Origin: Psychrobacter urativorans
GTDB lineage: Bacteria > Pseudomonadota > Gammaproteobacteria > Pseudomonadales > Moraxellaceae
Assembly (NCBI RefSeq): GCF_001298525.1
Contig: NZ_CP012678.1
Location: forward strand, 186,001 to 250,000
DNA length: 64,000 nt
Direction: 5' to 3'
The notes beneath the pieces were generated by a model. The model was given only the letters and a program-made list of their open reading frames with translations. It was not told where the DNA came from and did not search any database. Shown piece by piece: positions 9,764 through 19,819 of the stretch (within the stretch, counting starts at the first letter, position 1; the number at the start of each line of letters is the position of its first letter). A program made the translations under genes and the position numbers.

Positions 9764-9904
9764 AAGTGCTCTCAACAGGCTAGTATAAATGAGGTTAATA
9801 GGTTTCGATGGGCTATAATATGTCTTATAAGTGCAAGCTCTTGGTGTCATAGTAAAAGTAAGGATTTTTATTTATTAAAGTATCAGAAATAATCCAGTTA
9901 CTAT

Positions 9905-11353
9905 TTAGCGCTTATCATACTTATCACTATATTCTATCCAAAAATCAGCATTGTCAACACCGGCTTTCCTTGGGTCGAATACAGGATTGAGCCCTAATTT
10001 CATTTGCTCATCATAGTCTTTTAACACTTTTAATGCGGTTTTGCTGAGTAATAAGATAGCAATGAAGTTCAAATAACACATACTACCGAAACCAATGTCG
10101 CCTAGCGCCCACATCATACCTATCGACTGTATGCTGCCGCTAAAGCAGACGATTAAAAATACTATTTTTAATAAAGGTTTTAATACTGGATAGCGAAGTT
10201 TACTATCAAGATAAACCAACGTGGTTTCAGCGATATAGTAATAAGCAATCAAACAAGTGAAAGCAAATAAGAAGATGGCAATCGCAACGAAACCGCTGCC
10301 GTATTGGCTAAATACAGTTGATACCGCTGCTTGTGTAAATGCAGTTCCCGCTTCAATACCGGGCAGATTTTCGACTAAGGTTAAGCCTTCTGTAGGAATG
10401 ACGTTATACATACCCGTAGATAAAATCATGAGTGCAGTTGCCGTACAGACGACAACCGTATCGATATAGATAGAAAAGCTTTGTACCAAGCCTTGTTTGG
10501 CAGGGTGTGAGACTTCTGCGGCAGCTGAGCTGAAAGTCGCTTCGCCTGCGCCCGCAACGTTTGAAAAGACCGCACGGCGTACACCCCAAGAAATGGCTAA
10601 ACCAATAATACCGCCGAATACGGCATCCATACCAAAGGCGCTTTTGAAAATCAAGGCGAACATAGCAGGCAAGTTTGAGGCATTAAAGGCTAAAACGATG
10701 ACCATCATTAAGATATAACCAATCGCCATAAATGGTACAACGGTACTGGCGAAGCTGGCAATACGTTTGATTCCGCCAAAGATAATAATGGCGAGCATGG
10801 CAACGACAATCAGGCCCGTTATAACAGGGGGAATATTGAAAGCGGTATTGAAAGAATCAGCGATAGTGTTGGCTTGTACGCCCGGTACTAACACCCCATA
10901 AGATAGGCAAGTTACTGAAGCGACGATAATCGCAAATGGCTTCATCTTCAGTCCACGCTCGATATAAAATGGCGAGCCACCGCGGTATTGGTCATCTACG
11001 TTGTGCTTATAGACCTGAGCAAGGGTAGATTCAATAAAGGCACTCGCACCGCCAAGTAAACCCATGACGACCATCCAAAACACAGCGCCCGGTCCACCTG
11101 CTGCAATGGCAGTGGCAACCCCTGCAATATTACCAACGCCAATTCGACCCGATAATGCCATGCAAAACGCTTGGAATGAGCTAATGCCTTGGTCAGACTG
11201 TTGTTTGTCAAATAACAGTCTGACCATCTCTTTGAGGTAGCGGAACTGGACACCGCGTGTCATGACCGTAAAGTAAATACCCACTCCAAGTGCTAAATAA
11301 ACTAACGCATCGCTCCATATATAGCCGACAATGGTATTAATAATCGCTTCCAT
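9905..11353 (-). CDS. sodium:amino-acid symporter, AGCS (alanine/glycine) family
   Basis: A 482-residue inner-membrane transporter with about ten to eleven membrane segments. Family signatures are VQFRYLKEMVRLLF (residues 31-44), SSFQAFCMALSGRIGVGNIAGVATAI (about 59-84) and GGPGAVFWMVVMGLLGGASAFIESTLAQVYK (about 85-115). AGCS proteins import small neutral amino acids with Na+. Inside a hydroxyproline operon it most likely imports hydroxyproline or proline; that substrate is inferred from context only. AGGAAG precedes the ATG. Gaps of about 120-140 bases separate it from the aldehyde dehydrogenase and the dadA-like gene. Confidence 0.88.
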   Translation of the reverse strand: MEAIINTIVGYIWSDALVYLALGVGIYFTVMTRGVQFRYLKEMVRLLFDKQQSDQGISSFQAFCMALSGRIGVGNIAGVATAIAAGGPGAVFWMVVMGLLGGASAFIESTLAQVYKHNVDDQYRGGSPFYIERGLKMKPFAIIVASVTCLSYGVLVPGVQANTIADSFNTAFNIPPVITGLIVVAMLAIIIFGGIKRIASFASTVVPFMAIGYILMMVIVLAFNASNLPAMFALIFKSAFGMDAVFGGIIGLAISWGVRRAVFSNVAGAGEATFSSAAAEVSHPAKQGLVQSFSIYIDTVVVCTATALMILSTGMYNVIPTEGLTLVENLPGIEAGTAFTQAAVSTVFSQYGSGFVAIAIFLFAFTCLIAYYYIAETTLVYLDSKLRYPVLKPLLKIVFLIVCFSGSIQSIGMMWALGDIGFGSMCYLNFIAILLLSKTALKVLKDYDEQMKLGLNPVFDPRKAGVDNADFWIEYSDKYDKR

Positions 11354-11475
11354 AACCTACTTCCTTGTAAGTGTGTGACTAAAAACGTAATCCATCTAAG
11401 CGGTTGGCTACCTATCTATCATTTCATCAAGTATCAGTACATCATGATATAAAAGGTAGCCGTTGCAAAAATCGC

Positions 11476-12960
11476 TTAGTTCACCAACCAGATGGTTTTG
11501 GTTTGCGTGTATTGTGATAAGGCTTCAAGTCCATTATCACGACCACCGAATCCTGATTGTTTATAGCCACCAAATGGTGTGGTAATGTCACCTTCCGAAA
11601 AACCATTAATAGATACCGTACCTGCTTTAATCGCTGAACCAACTTTATAAGCGCGCTTGATGTTTTGCGTATAAAAAGAGGCGGCTAAGCCAAATTCAGT
11701 ATCATTAGCCAGTGCGATGGCTTCTTCATCTGTCTCAAAACTGGTCACTGCAAGCAAGGGACCAAAGACTTCTTCTTTAAACAGGGTCATATCGGGCGTG
11801 ACATTATCAAAAATAGTCGGCTCGATATACCAGCCACTACCTAAGTTAGTATGAATTTTGCCACCTGCCACTAAAGTTGCGCCTTCTGCTTTTGCGGTCT
11901 CTAAATAATGGCAAACTTTTTCGAAATGTGCTTTTTCAATCATCGGACCAATAGCGGTTTCGACATCATAAGGTGAGCCGACTTTCCAACCTTTTAATCC
12001 TTCTTTAAGCTTATTGAGGAGGCTTTCTTTTTGGCTGCTGTGTACCAATAAGCGTGAGCCACAACTACAGTTTTCACTCATGTTCCAAAAAGCGGCAGAC
12101 AAGATGTCGTTAATCACAGCATCGTCTAACACCGCATCATCAAATATCACTTGTGGGCTTTTGCCACCGCATTCTAAGACGATTTCTTTGAGATTGCTTT
12201 GAGCGGAATATTGTAAAAATAGGCGACCCACTTCTATTGAGCCCGTGAATGACACCATGTCGATATCCATGTGACGACCTATAGCAGCGCCAATAGTTTT
12301 GCCCGTACCACAAATTAGCTGTAATGCTTCTTTAGGCACGCCTGCTTCATAAGCCAATTCGGTTAAGCGATAAGCAGATAATGAGGTTAAGGCGGCAGGT
12401 TTAACAATGACGGAATTGCCCATCATTAAGGCTGGCGCTACTTTCCACGCGTACATTTGTGCAGGGAAGTTCCATGGCAGTACGGCACCGACTACGCCAA
12501 TAGGTTCTTGGATAATCAGTCCTAAAGCGGCGCTACCAGTAGGGGCAACTTTACCAAATACTTTATCAGCGGCTTCGGCATACCACTCGAAAGTTTCAAT
12601 GGTTGCGGGTATATCAGTGTTTAAGCATTCGGTAATCGGTTTACCGGCATCGACACAATCTAACGCTGCAAGTTCTTCTGCATGTTCATGCATGAGGGCG
12701 CACCAGCGCTGCATGATGGTTTTACGCTCGCTAGGGGCTAAGCGTCGCCATGTGCCATTTTCAAAACCGTCACGTGCAGCTTTCACGGCAGCATCGACGT
12801 CTTCGGCAGTCCCTGCAGCAATTTGACCGATAAGGGTGTTATCAATAGGGGTGTGATTGTCTAATGTCGCCTCGGATTGAGGGTCAGCAACTGTTAATTG
12901 ACCTGCCCATAATTTTTGTTGTTTGGCTTGTTCAAATACTTGCTCTTTAGTGATGCTCAT
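11476..12960 (-). CDS. NAD(P)-dependent aldehyde dehydrogenase, probable 2-oxoglutarate semialdehyde dehydrogenase
   Basis: A 494-residue aldehyde dehydrogenase. GVVGAVLPWNFP (about residues 155-166) and VSFTGSIEVG (about 239-248) form the cofactor site, the general base is in LECGGKSP (about 266-273), and the nucleophile is the first cysteine of SENCSCGSRL (about 300-309). By sequence it sits near PuuC/gamma-aminobutyraldehyde-type enzymes. By position, between the symporter and the deaminase, it should oxidise 2-oxoglutarate semialdehyde, the last step of hydroxyproline breakdown. AAGGAT precedes the ATG. Substrate is inferred; a role with other semialdehydes is possible. Confidence 0.85.
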   Translation of the reverse strand: MSITKEQVFEQAKQQKLWAGQLTVADPQSEATLDNHTPIDNTLIGQIAAGTAEDVDAAVKAARDGFENGTWRRLAPSERKTIMQRWCALMHEHAEELAALDCVDAGKPITECLNTDIPATIETFEWYAEAADKVFGKVAPTGSAALGLIIQEPIGVVGAVLPWNFPAQMYAWKVAPALMMGNSVIVKPAALTSLSAYRLTELAYEAGVPKEALQLICGTGKTIGAAIGRHMDIDMVSFTGSIEVGRLFLQYSAQSNLKEIVLECGGKSPQVIFDDAVLDDAVINDILSAAFWNMSENCSCGSRLLVHSSQKESLLNKLKEGLKGWKVGSPYDVETAIGPMIEKAHFEKVCHYLETAKAEGATLVAGGKIHTNLGSGWYIEPTIFDNVTPDMTLFKEEVFGPLLAVTSFETDEEAIALANDTEFGLAASFYTQNIKRAYKVGSAIKAGTVSINGFSEGDITTPFGGYKQSGFGGRDNGLEALSQYTQTKTIWLVN

Positions 12961-13111
12961 TTTTGTATCCTTATAATAAGTAGGGTGATGCCATACTGAC
13001 GTAGCGCTTGTTCATATATTGATTGATATATTCATTTTTAATGGCTTGCGTCAGTATTTGCTCACTAGATATTCGTTGTATTTGCTTGCGTTGTATCTGC
13101 TTGCACTGCTA

Positions 13112-13975
13112 TTAAGAAAGCAGGGCTAAAAACTCTGCTTTTTCGTCCGCTGGCATGTCAGTCAAGGGGACACGTACTGAGCCGACATTGATGCTGCCTT
13201 TTAGACAACCGGCTTTGGCTTTTTGGTTATAATTGCCAGATTCCATAGAATGGATAGCAGGATAGATTTTGCTCATGATATGTTTGGCTTTGTCCCAGTC
13301 ACCTTCTTGAGTGGCATTAAAGAGGGCGACTTGTTCTTCTGGAAAGACGTTAGCGGCACCAGCAATCCAGCTTTTTGCGCCCCAAAAGAAGAAGTCAACC
13401 GGTTGATCGTCACAGCCACAAACCACCTCAAAGTTATCAAAATTCGCTTGCAGCATGCGTAGCGCATGACTAAAGTCGCCGCTGCTTTCTTTAACGCCCA
13501 CGATATTAGGATGCTTGGCTAGATGTGCTACCGTGTCAAACTCGATACTCACGCCAACACGAGCAGGGAAGTTGTACATGATAATAGGCAGCTCACTTGC
13601 ATCCGCGACTTTTTCAAAATGCGCGATGATACCGTCTTGCTCAGGTAAGCTATAAGGTGGTGCAGATAGCATTAAGCCGTCATAACCTAAAGTTTTGGCT
13701 TGCTCGGCAAGTTTGATAGAGTGATCAGTTGATAAGTTATTGATACCAGCGATAAGGGTCACTTTACCTTTGGCCGCATTAGCGATGGTGGTTAGCACGA
13801 GTTCACGCTCTGCGTCTGAAAAGGTGTAGTATTCGCCCGTAGTTCCGCAGGCGACAATACCAGTCACGCCTTTGTCAATAAACGCCTCTACTAGCGTGGT
13901 TAAGGTGTCAGTGTCGACATCGCCATGGTTGTCAAAAGGGGTAACGATTGGGACTAAAATTCCATTTATATTCAT
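13112..13975 (-). CDS. DHDPS/NAL-family lyase, probable 1-pyrroline-4-hydroxy-2-carboxylate deaminase
   Basis: A 287-residue TIM-barrel class I aldolase-type enzyme. The GTTGEYYTFSDAER motif (about residues 44-57), the catalytic tyrosine in MYNFPARVG (about 132-140) and the Schiff-base lysine in VGVKESSGD (about 158-166) are all present. Family members include dihydrodipicolinate synthase. In hydroxyproline operons the paralogue converts 1-pyrroline-4-hydroxy-2-carboxylate to 2-oxoglutarate semialdehyde and ammonia, and context supports that here rather than lysine synthesis. The start used is the ATG with AAGGATAG 7 bases upstream; a 15-codon upstream extension is rejected. Confidence 0.87.
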   Translation of the reverse strand: MNINGILVPIVTPFDNHGDVDTDTLTTLVEAFIDKGVTGIVACGTTGEYYTFSDAERELVLTTIANAAKGKVTLIAGINNLSTDHSIKLAEQAKTLGYDGLMLSAPPYSLPEQDGIIAHFEKVADASELPIIMYNFPARVGVSIEFDTVAHLAKHPNIVGVKESSGDFSHALRMLQANFDNFEVVCGCDDQPVDFFFWGAKSWIAGAANVFPEEQVALFNATQEGDWDKAKHIMSKIYPAIHSMESGNYNQKAKAGCLKGSINVGSVRVPLTDMPADEKAEFLALLS

Positions 13976-14097
13976 GAGACTATCCTTAGTTATTGATGAA
14001 TTGATTATTGATGATTTCATTCATAGTGATTCAAAGTTGAATCGCTGGTTTTATTTACTTCGCTGGCTTTCTTGACATAGCGTCATACGATTGCGTA

Positions 14098-15351
14098 TCA
14101 CGATTTTTTAAAACGGTTTAATCGGTAAGGTGTCGGGTCGATAGCATGTGGCTCATTAAAATAATATTCAGCAATCATCTGCGCACTGACTACTGCTTGC
14201 GTTAAGCCTAAATGCTGATGCCCAAAGTTTAAAAATACGCGACCGATGTTATCGATGACAGGTAATGAGTCTGCGGTTGAAGGACGAAATCCCATCCACG
14301 GCACGCTATCTGTGGCATCTAACGTTGCTTTAAGCATTGGCTGCGCCAGTGGCAAGAGCATTTGTGCACGTCGCATATTGGCAGGGGCATCTAATCCGGC
14401 ATACTCTACCGTCCCTGCTAAACGTAGCCCATCTTGCATCGGAGTCATAATGAAGCGCCGATCCATACTTGATACCGGTATATGTAAACGTTTGCTTTCA
14501 TGAGGGAGCATCAAGTGATAGCCACGCTCAGTATCTAAGGGCACGCTCACACCAGTCAGTTGCTTGGCAAGTGCTTTTGAATGCGCGCCTGCAGATAGCA
14601 TCACCTTATTTGCCGTCATCTCACCTTGACTGGTGGTCAGAAGAACCCCGTCTGTATCGAGCGTGGCTTCAAGCACACGGCAATGTTCAATGATATGACC
14701 GCCCAGTTGTCGAAAGGTATTGCTAAGCTGACTGATGATGGCTTTTAAATTCGTAACGTGACCGGTATCAGGAAAAAACAACGCATTCAGCTGATTGTCT
14801 TGCAAGGCAGGTTCACGTTCTTGCAATGCCTCTTTACTCAATAACTCATTTGCTACGCCAATGTCGTTAAGACGGTTGCCATGAGTGATTAAAGGCTCGA
14901 TGCTGACTTGTTTTTCAACGGTTAATAAGGAGCCTTCTACCTGTACCCAATCATTAAGCTGCCACTCATTTGCAAACCCTTGCCACGCTTCGATACTGCT
15001 TTGGTTCAGGTTTAAGATGGCTTGATGAATACGGGCAAACGGCTCAGGGCGCATATTCATTAATAATTGGATTGCCCAGGGCATCAAGCGTGGTAAGTAG
15101 CGCCAATCTAGCCGTAACGGACCTGCGGGATTAAATAACATCGCTGGGAGATGACGTAAGATACTGGCATCAGCGATGGGAAACACTTGTTCGGTTGCTA
15201 AATGACCCGCATTACCAAATGAGGCGCTTTGACCCACTTCGTTGGCATCAAGCAGCGCTACTTTTACTCCCCGCGCTTGCAACGTTACCGCCGTCGCTAG
15301 ACCGATAATACCGCCACCAATAATATGTAAGTCGAAGTCTTGTGTGCTCAT
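14098..15351 (-). CDS. FAD-dependent D-amino-acid dehydrogenase (DadA family), copy 2
   Basis: A 417-residue paralogue of the protein at 8504-9763, with the same architecture. It has the FAD motif LHIIGGGIIGLATA, SFGNAGHLATEQVFPIADAS, the substrate-side region RLAGTVEYAGLDAPANM and the C-terminal FLNFGHQHLGLTQAV. It is the second gene of the operon, 89 bases after the epimerase, so it is the better candidate for the main cis-4-hydroxy-D-proline dehydrogenase. The ATG follows the same GAGAGCACTT leader as copy 1. Copies differ in many positions across their length, so the duplication is not very recent, and the second copy may have shifted substrate. Confidence 0.87.
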   Translation of the reverse strand: MSTQDFDLHIIGGGIIGLATAVTLQARGVKVALLDANEVGQSASFGNAGHLATEQVFPIADASILRHLPAMLFNPAGPLRLDWRYLPRLMPWAIQLLMNMRPEPFARIHQAILNLNQSSIEAWQGFANEWQLNDWVQVEGSLLTVEKQVSIEPLITHGNRLNDIGVANELLSKEALQEREPALQDNQLNALFFPDTGHVTNLKAIISQLSNTFRQLGGHIIEHCRVLEATLDTDGVLLTTSQGEMTANKVMLSAGAHSKALAKQLTGVSVPLDTERGYHLMLPHESKRLHIPVSSMDRRFIMTPMQDGLRLAGTVEYAGLDAPANMRRAQMLLPLAQPMLKATLDATDSVPWMGFRPSTADSLPVIDNIGRVFLNFGHQHLGLTQAVVSAQMIAEYYFNEPHAIDPTPYRLNRFKKS

Positions 15352-15440
15352 AAGTGCTCTCAATAATTCATATTTACTTCAACATAGGTACTAAAAATAG
15401 ACAGATACTATATTTTTCAGTGCTGTAAATTTAGCTCGCC

Positions 15441-16430
15441 TTATAAAGTAGCTATGCCCCACTTAAAAGGATCGTTATCTTGTACAATTAAGCGGGTTTC
15501 TGCACAGACATAAGCATGACCACAAATTGTTGGAATAATGGTATTGTCAGGATAGGCGCCCATTTGGTCGAGCTGGCTTGGCGTTGCGTATTGATAACTG
15601 CCGGTAAAGGAGCTGCCAACCACGCCTTGTTGGTGCCATAAGTGCTCAGGTGCTAATTTATTATCAGCGGCTAAGCAGGCAAGTTTGGCGCTAGTGCCCG
15701 TACCACAAGGTGAGCGGTCATAAGCAGCGCCCGGACATAACACAAAGTTTTTGCTATCAATGTTAGCTTCTGTGCTATCGGCAAACAGCTCAATGTGATC
15801 AATTTCGCCGCCGTCTTTCCCAGTGATATTGCCTGCGACTAAAGCTTGTTTAATCTGGATACATACTTGCGTCAGCGCCTCGACATTATTGGCGGCAATA
15901 TCTTGTCCATGCTCACTTACCAAAAAGAACCAGTTGCCACCCCATGCGATGTCACCGCGAATAACGCCAAGCTCAGGAACATTAACCTCAACTTCTTTTT
16001 TATAACGATAAGAAGGCACGTTTTGTACGCTGCAGCTGCCGTCGTCACGCAAAGTAGTTTTGACTAATCCTACTGGCGTCTCTAACCAATGCTCGCCTGC
16101 AGTTATTTTTTGTTGATACGCCAAAGATATAATGACGCCGATGGTGCCATGACCACACATGCCAAGATAGCCGGCGTTATTGAAAAAAATAACTCCTGCA
16201 GTGGCTTTAGGGTCGGTGGCAGATAACAGTAAGGCACCAACAAGAACATCATTGCCACGAGGTTCTAAAATGATACTTTGGCGTAGATGATCAAAGTGTT
16301 GTTTGAAGTAGTGCAACTTGTCTTGAATGGTGTCACCAACAAGCGCAGGAAAGCCGTCGTAGACCATACGAGTGGGCTCGCCACCGGTATGCGAATCTAT
16401 AATCTCAAAGTTATATAGTGTAGAAGCCAT
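15441..16430 (-). CDS. lhpA: 4-hydroxyproline 2-epimerase (proline racemase family)
   Basis: Interconverts trans-4-hydroxy-L-proline and cis-4-hydroxy-D-proline without a cofactor, using a two-cysteine mechanism. Both cysteines are visible: MCGHGTIG (about residues 88-95) and [12 protein letters not shown] (about 230-241). That distinguishes it from the Cys-to-Thr dehydratases of the family. SHTGGEPTR near the N terminus and [10 protein letters not shown] near the C terminus also match. Length (329 residues) is normal. I chose the ATG at residue 4 of the longer frame because AGGA lies 7 bases before it. It is the promoter-proximal gene of the operon and faces the AraC-type regulator. Confidence 0.92.
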   Translation of the reverse strand: MASTLYNFEIIDSHTGGEPTRMVYDGFPALVGDTIQDKLHYFKQHFDHLRQSIILEPRGNDVLVGALLLSATDPKATAGVIFFNNAGYLGMCGHGTIGVIISLAYQQKITAGEHWLETPVGLVKTTLRDDGSCSVQNVPSYRYKKEVEVNVPELGVIRGDIAWGGNWFFLVSEHGQDIAANNVEALTQVCIQIKQALVAGNITGKDGGEIDHIELFADSTEANIDSKNFVLCPGAAYDRSPCGTGTSAKLACLAADNKLAPEHLWHQQGVVGSSFTGSYQYATPSQLDQMGAYPDNTIIPTICGHAYVCAETRLIVQDNDPFKWGIATL

Positions 16431-16805
16431 GACCGACATCCTAATTCATCCGTGTAAAAGGTACATTCCATTGTCATTCATCAGACCGGATATCTTACTA
16501 ACTACTTAATATCTAATACGTCATAGCCAGTACTGAATATCTAAGGTCTGTATATAGATTGGACTTTTTTAAATGCATCGTCTTGCTGTTTTTTTGGTAA
16601 AGAATGCGCATTTCTGCACAGTCGATACTTAAATTAGCGAATGTTTTAATGAGAAGGTACGAAGGATTAGTAGCGTACCGCGAATAAATAGGGAATAAAA
16701 AAGAGGGGAGTAGCCTATAATTTAGGTATGCTTGATGGGAGCATGCCACGAGATACGATATTAAGAGTGACAAAAATAGAAGGTAAGAAAGTGAAAGGAA
16801 ATGAT
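16431..16805. other. divergent control region of the hydroxyproline operon
   Basis: About 375 bases without a gene between the minus-strand operon and the plus-strand regulator. It must hold both promoters. The most distinct element is the inverted repeat listed separately at 16656-16679. No RNA gene is seen. Confidence 0.6.
16656..16679. promoter_or_regulatory. inverted repeat, possible operator of the AraC-type regulator
   Basis: GGTACG and CGTACC arms are perfectly complementary and separated by 12 bases, about one helical turn apart. They sit 127 bases before the regulator ATG, in the shared control region. Operator role is inferred from position only. Confidence 0.35.
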
Positions 16806-17612
16806 ATGTTTAATAATGCTATAGAAGAAAAAAAACTGGCGGCCGTACTACAGCAGAGTCTAGATAATTATTATCCAGACAATAGTGCTGCATTTATTGG
16901 TAGTATTTCACTATTATTACCGCTACTTGATACCTTGAGTAATGTGGTGTTTTTTGTAAAAGATGAGCAGGCACGTTATCAACTTGCTAATAAAACGTTA
17001 TTAAAACGCTGCAAGTTGAGTAAACATGCAGATATTGTGGGTTTTACCTCAGAGCAGGTTTTTGCTCACCGTCAAGGTAAAGACTATGTGTTGCAGGATT
17101 TAAAAGTGATTCAGGAAGGCAAGGTGATTGTTGATAATCTGGAGCTACACAGTTACGCATCAGGGAAGCTTGGCTGGTGCCTGACCAATAAATTGCCTAT
17201 TTATAATATCCATAAGCAAATTATCGCGATGGTGGGTATCTCGGTCGATATTGATGAAGATAATGAGCGCATTTTACGTAAACACGCGCGTTTGGCTGAA
17301 GTAGCGCAATTTGTAAGAGATAATCTAGATCAAAAAATTAATATTACTGAGTTAGCGGAATTGGCTAATTTGAGCTTGTCGCAGTTAGAGCGCACCTTTA
17401 AAGCGGTACTGAATATGTCGCCTTTACAGTTTGTGCAAAAACTGCGACTGGAATATGCCATTAAATTATTAGCCATGCCTGAGATATCGATTACTCAGAT
17501 TTCATTGAACTGCGGCTATGGCGATCATAGTGCCTTTAGCCGTCAGTTCAAACAATTCACAGGTATGTCGCCCACGCAATTCCGCCAAGCGCATTTGTCA
17601 CCGGTTATCTGA
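16806..17612 (+). CDS. PAS-AraC type transcriptional regulator of hydroxyproline catabolism
   Basis: A 268-residue regulator. Residues about 40-155 form a PAS-like sensor (LLDTLSNVVFFVKDEQARYQLAN...GISVDIDEDNE). Residues about 165-265 carry two AraC helix-turn-helix motifs, INITELAELANLSLSQLERTFK and ISITQISLNCGYGDHSAFSRQFK, ending with the usual GMSPTQFRQ. It is probably the activator of the divergent hydroxyproline operon, sensing the substrate or an intermediate through the PAS domain. The ATG chosen has AAAGGAA at good spacing; a longer frame adds 26 residues without a ribosome site. It converges with ggt, leaving three bases between their ends. Confidence 0.87.
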   Translation: MFNNAIEEKKLAAVLQQSLDNYYPDNSAAFIGSISLLLPLLDTLSNVVFFVKDEQARYQLANKTLLKRCKLSKHADIVGFTSEQVFAHRQGKDYVLQDLKVIQEGKVIVDNLELHSYASGKLGWCLTNKLPIYNIHKQIIAMVGISVDIDEDNERILRKHARLAEVAQFVRDNLDQKINITELAELANLSLSQLERTFKAVLNMSPLQFVQKLRLEYAIKLLAMPEISITQISLNCGYGDHSAFSRQFKQFTGMSPTQFRQAHLSPVI

Positions 17613-17615
17613 CAC

Positions 17616-19586
17616 CTAATACCCAACTACTGCGGCATCGACAATACGCGGGTCTGACGCGCCATAGACACCATTTGGCGTCAACATTATGGATTGCGTT
17701 GAACCCATGGCTTCTTGCGGACTGACTTTATGACCCATTGATTCAAGCTTTCTAATCGTATCAATGTTCAGTGCTTTTTCGATACGAATTTCATCAGGTA
17801 ACCATTGGTCATGAATACGCGGTGCATGAGTCGCTTCAGCAATATTCATGTCGTGGTCAATGACGTTGGAGATGATTTGGGTGACGGTGGTAATAATACG
17901 GCTACCGCCAGGGCTGCCCGTTACGATATAGGGCTTACTGTCTTTAAACACTAAGGTTGGGCTCATAGAAGACAAAGGACGTTTGCCACCTTCCACGTCA
18001 TTCGCTTCGCCACCAAGTAGACCATAACCATTGGGCACACCTGGTTTTGCGGAAAAGTCATCCATTTCGTTATTGAGTAAAACACCTGTACCTTCAGCGA
18101 CCAATCCGGTGCCATAAGAGAAGTTTAAGGTATAAGTATTCGCTACCGCGTTACCGTCTTTATCGACAATTGAGAAATGCGTGGTTTGGTCGCTCTCATA
18201 GGGTAGAGGATTATTAGCTTTAATGGTCGCAGCGGGCGTGGCTTTGTTTGGATTGATTAAGTTGCGTAATTTATCGGCATAAGGACGAGCAGTCAGACCT
18301 TTTACTGGCACGTCAATAAAGTCTGAATCTCCCAAATATTCTGCGCGGTCAGCATAAGCAAGTTGCATCGCTTCTGCCATTAAATGGATGGTTTGTGCGC
18401 TGTTTTGCCCGTAGTCTTTTAACGGGTAACCTTCTAAAATATTTAAAATCTGCACAATATGAATACCGCCAGAGGACGGAGGTGGCATAGAGACGATTTC
18501 ATAACCACGATAGTTACCTTTCACTGGCTCGCGTGCAATAGCTTGATAATTCGCCAAATCTTGCAAGCTCATATTGCCGCCCGCTTCATTGACCGCTTTC
18601 ACCAGTTTACGCGCGGTTTCCCCTTTATAAAATCCGTCAGTACCTTGAGCAGCAATCAACTTAAGTGAGCGAGCAAGCTCAGGTTGCTTTAAACGCTCAC
18701 CGGGTTGATAAGTGCTGCCATTGGGTTTAAAGAATATTTTTTTGGTACTGGGCCATTTTTGCATGCGCTCACTGAGTGCCTCTAACGACTCGGTCAAGCC
18801 CGGGGTGACGACAATACCTTTTTCCGCCAACGCAATCGCGGGTGCCATGACCTTGCCGCGACTCATCGTACCGTGCTCATCTAACGCTTTAAGCAGTCCA
18901 GCAACCGTTCCTGGTACACCAACTGCCAAGCCGTGATAGCGTGATAAGTCACTCACTGCATTGCCGTCTTTATCGAGATACATATCTCGCGTCGCGCTGC
19001 TTGGTGCTTTTTCACGATAATCGAGTGCTATCGTTTTTCCTTGTTTGGCATCATAAATCATCATAAATCCGCCACCGCCAATATTGCCGGCACGAGGTAG
19101 GGTGACAGCTAAGGCAAAGCCAACCGCAACGGCAGCATCGACAGCATTACCGCCTTGCTTAAGGATTTGTAATCCGATATCAGAGGCAATGGCTTCTTGG
19201 CTTGCTACCATACCGTTTTTTGCCCATAACGGATGCTCAATAGCATCACTTGAATAAATGGCAAGGTCAGCTTTAGCCGCTTTTTTAGTGACGGTGGTAT
19301 TGGGCGCTTGTTGTAGCCTATTAGGCGTGGCACGAGTGACGCGCTTCGTTTCCGACAGTACGGTCGGCGTATCTGTCATAATCGCTAGATTGATGGCGCT
19401 AGTATTTATTGAGCTGTTGTTTATTGAGCCGTTATTGATGGTGCTTTTAGTGGGTTCAAGGGCATGAGCGGATACGGAGACTAAAAACGTGCTGCTGATT
19501 AATAGTATAGCGGCTTTTATTTTCGCTTTATTTTGCGGATTATTAAGATGAGCATTTTGTTGAATTTTAGATATTGAGTTGTGCAT
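17616..19586 (-). CDS. ggt: gamma-glutamyltransferase (glutathione hydrolase) proenzyme
   Basis: A periplasmic N-terminal-nucleophile enzyme that cleaves gamma-glutamyl bonds of glutathione and transfers the glutamyl group. The 656-residue protein has a signal peptide (AAILLISSTFLVSVSAHA, about residues 25-42) and a threonine/serine/asparagine-rich linker up to about 110. The large subunit begins near HPLWAKNGMVASQEAIAS. The autocatalytic threonine starts the small subunit in SDQTTHFSIVDKDGNAVA, and LLNNEMDDFSAKPG and GSPGGSRIITTV follow as expected. The internal ATG is preferred because AAGGAC precedes it. The linker makes the protein about 75 residues longer than the Escherichia form. Confidence 0.93.
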   Translation of the reverse strand: MHNSISKIQQNAHLNNPQNKAKIKAAILLISSTFLVSVSAHALEPTKSTINNGSINNSSINTSAINLAIMTDTPTVLSETKRVTRATPNRLQQAPNTTVTKKAAKADLAIYSSDAIEHPLWAKNGMVASQEAIASDIGLQILKQGGNAVDAAVAVGFALAVTLPRAGNIGGGGFMMIYDAKQGKTIALDYREKAPSSATRDMYLDKDGNAVSDLSRYHGLAVGVPGTVAGLLKALDEHGTMSRGKVMAPAIALAEKGIVVTPGLTESLEALSERMQKWPSTKKIFFKPNGSTYQPGERLKQPELARSLKLIAAQGTDGFYKGETARKLVKAVNEAGGNMSLQDLANYQAIAREPVKGNYRGYEIVSMPPPSSGGIHIVQILNILEGYPLKDYGQNSAQTIHLMAEAMQLAYADRAEYLGDSDFIDVPVKGLTARPYADKLRNLINPNKATPAATIKANNPLPYESDQTTHFSIVDKDGNAVANTYTLNFSYGTGLVAEGTGVLLNNEMDDFSAKPGVPNGYGLLGGEANDVEGGKRPLSSMSPTLVFKDSKPYIVTGSPGGSRIITTVTQIISNVIDHDMNIAEATHAPRIHDQWLPDEIRIEKALNIDTIRKLESMGHKVSPQEAMGSTQSIMLTPNGVYGASDPRIVDAAVVGY

Positions 19587-19819
19587 CGCAAAGTCCTTTT
19601 TACGAGTGGGAAAGGGGTCGAGCATTAATACTCAGTAAATAGTAACGAAAATAATGCTCAATGGACAGCTACTTATCAACTTTTGTTATAAACCGTTTGA
19701 ACGCGTGGAAGCTTTTATAAAACCCTACCTATTAATTACTCATTTGTAACCTTTTGTGCTATAAATAACATCTTGTTCAAATTTTCTCCATATATTATCA
19801 GTCGACTATAGGGATTTCT

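Noticed and set aside
13112..13975. dihydrodipicolinate synthase (dapA)
   Set aside because: The family fold fits, but the position inside a hydroxyproline operon favours the deaminase, and no lysine-pathway gene is nearby.
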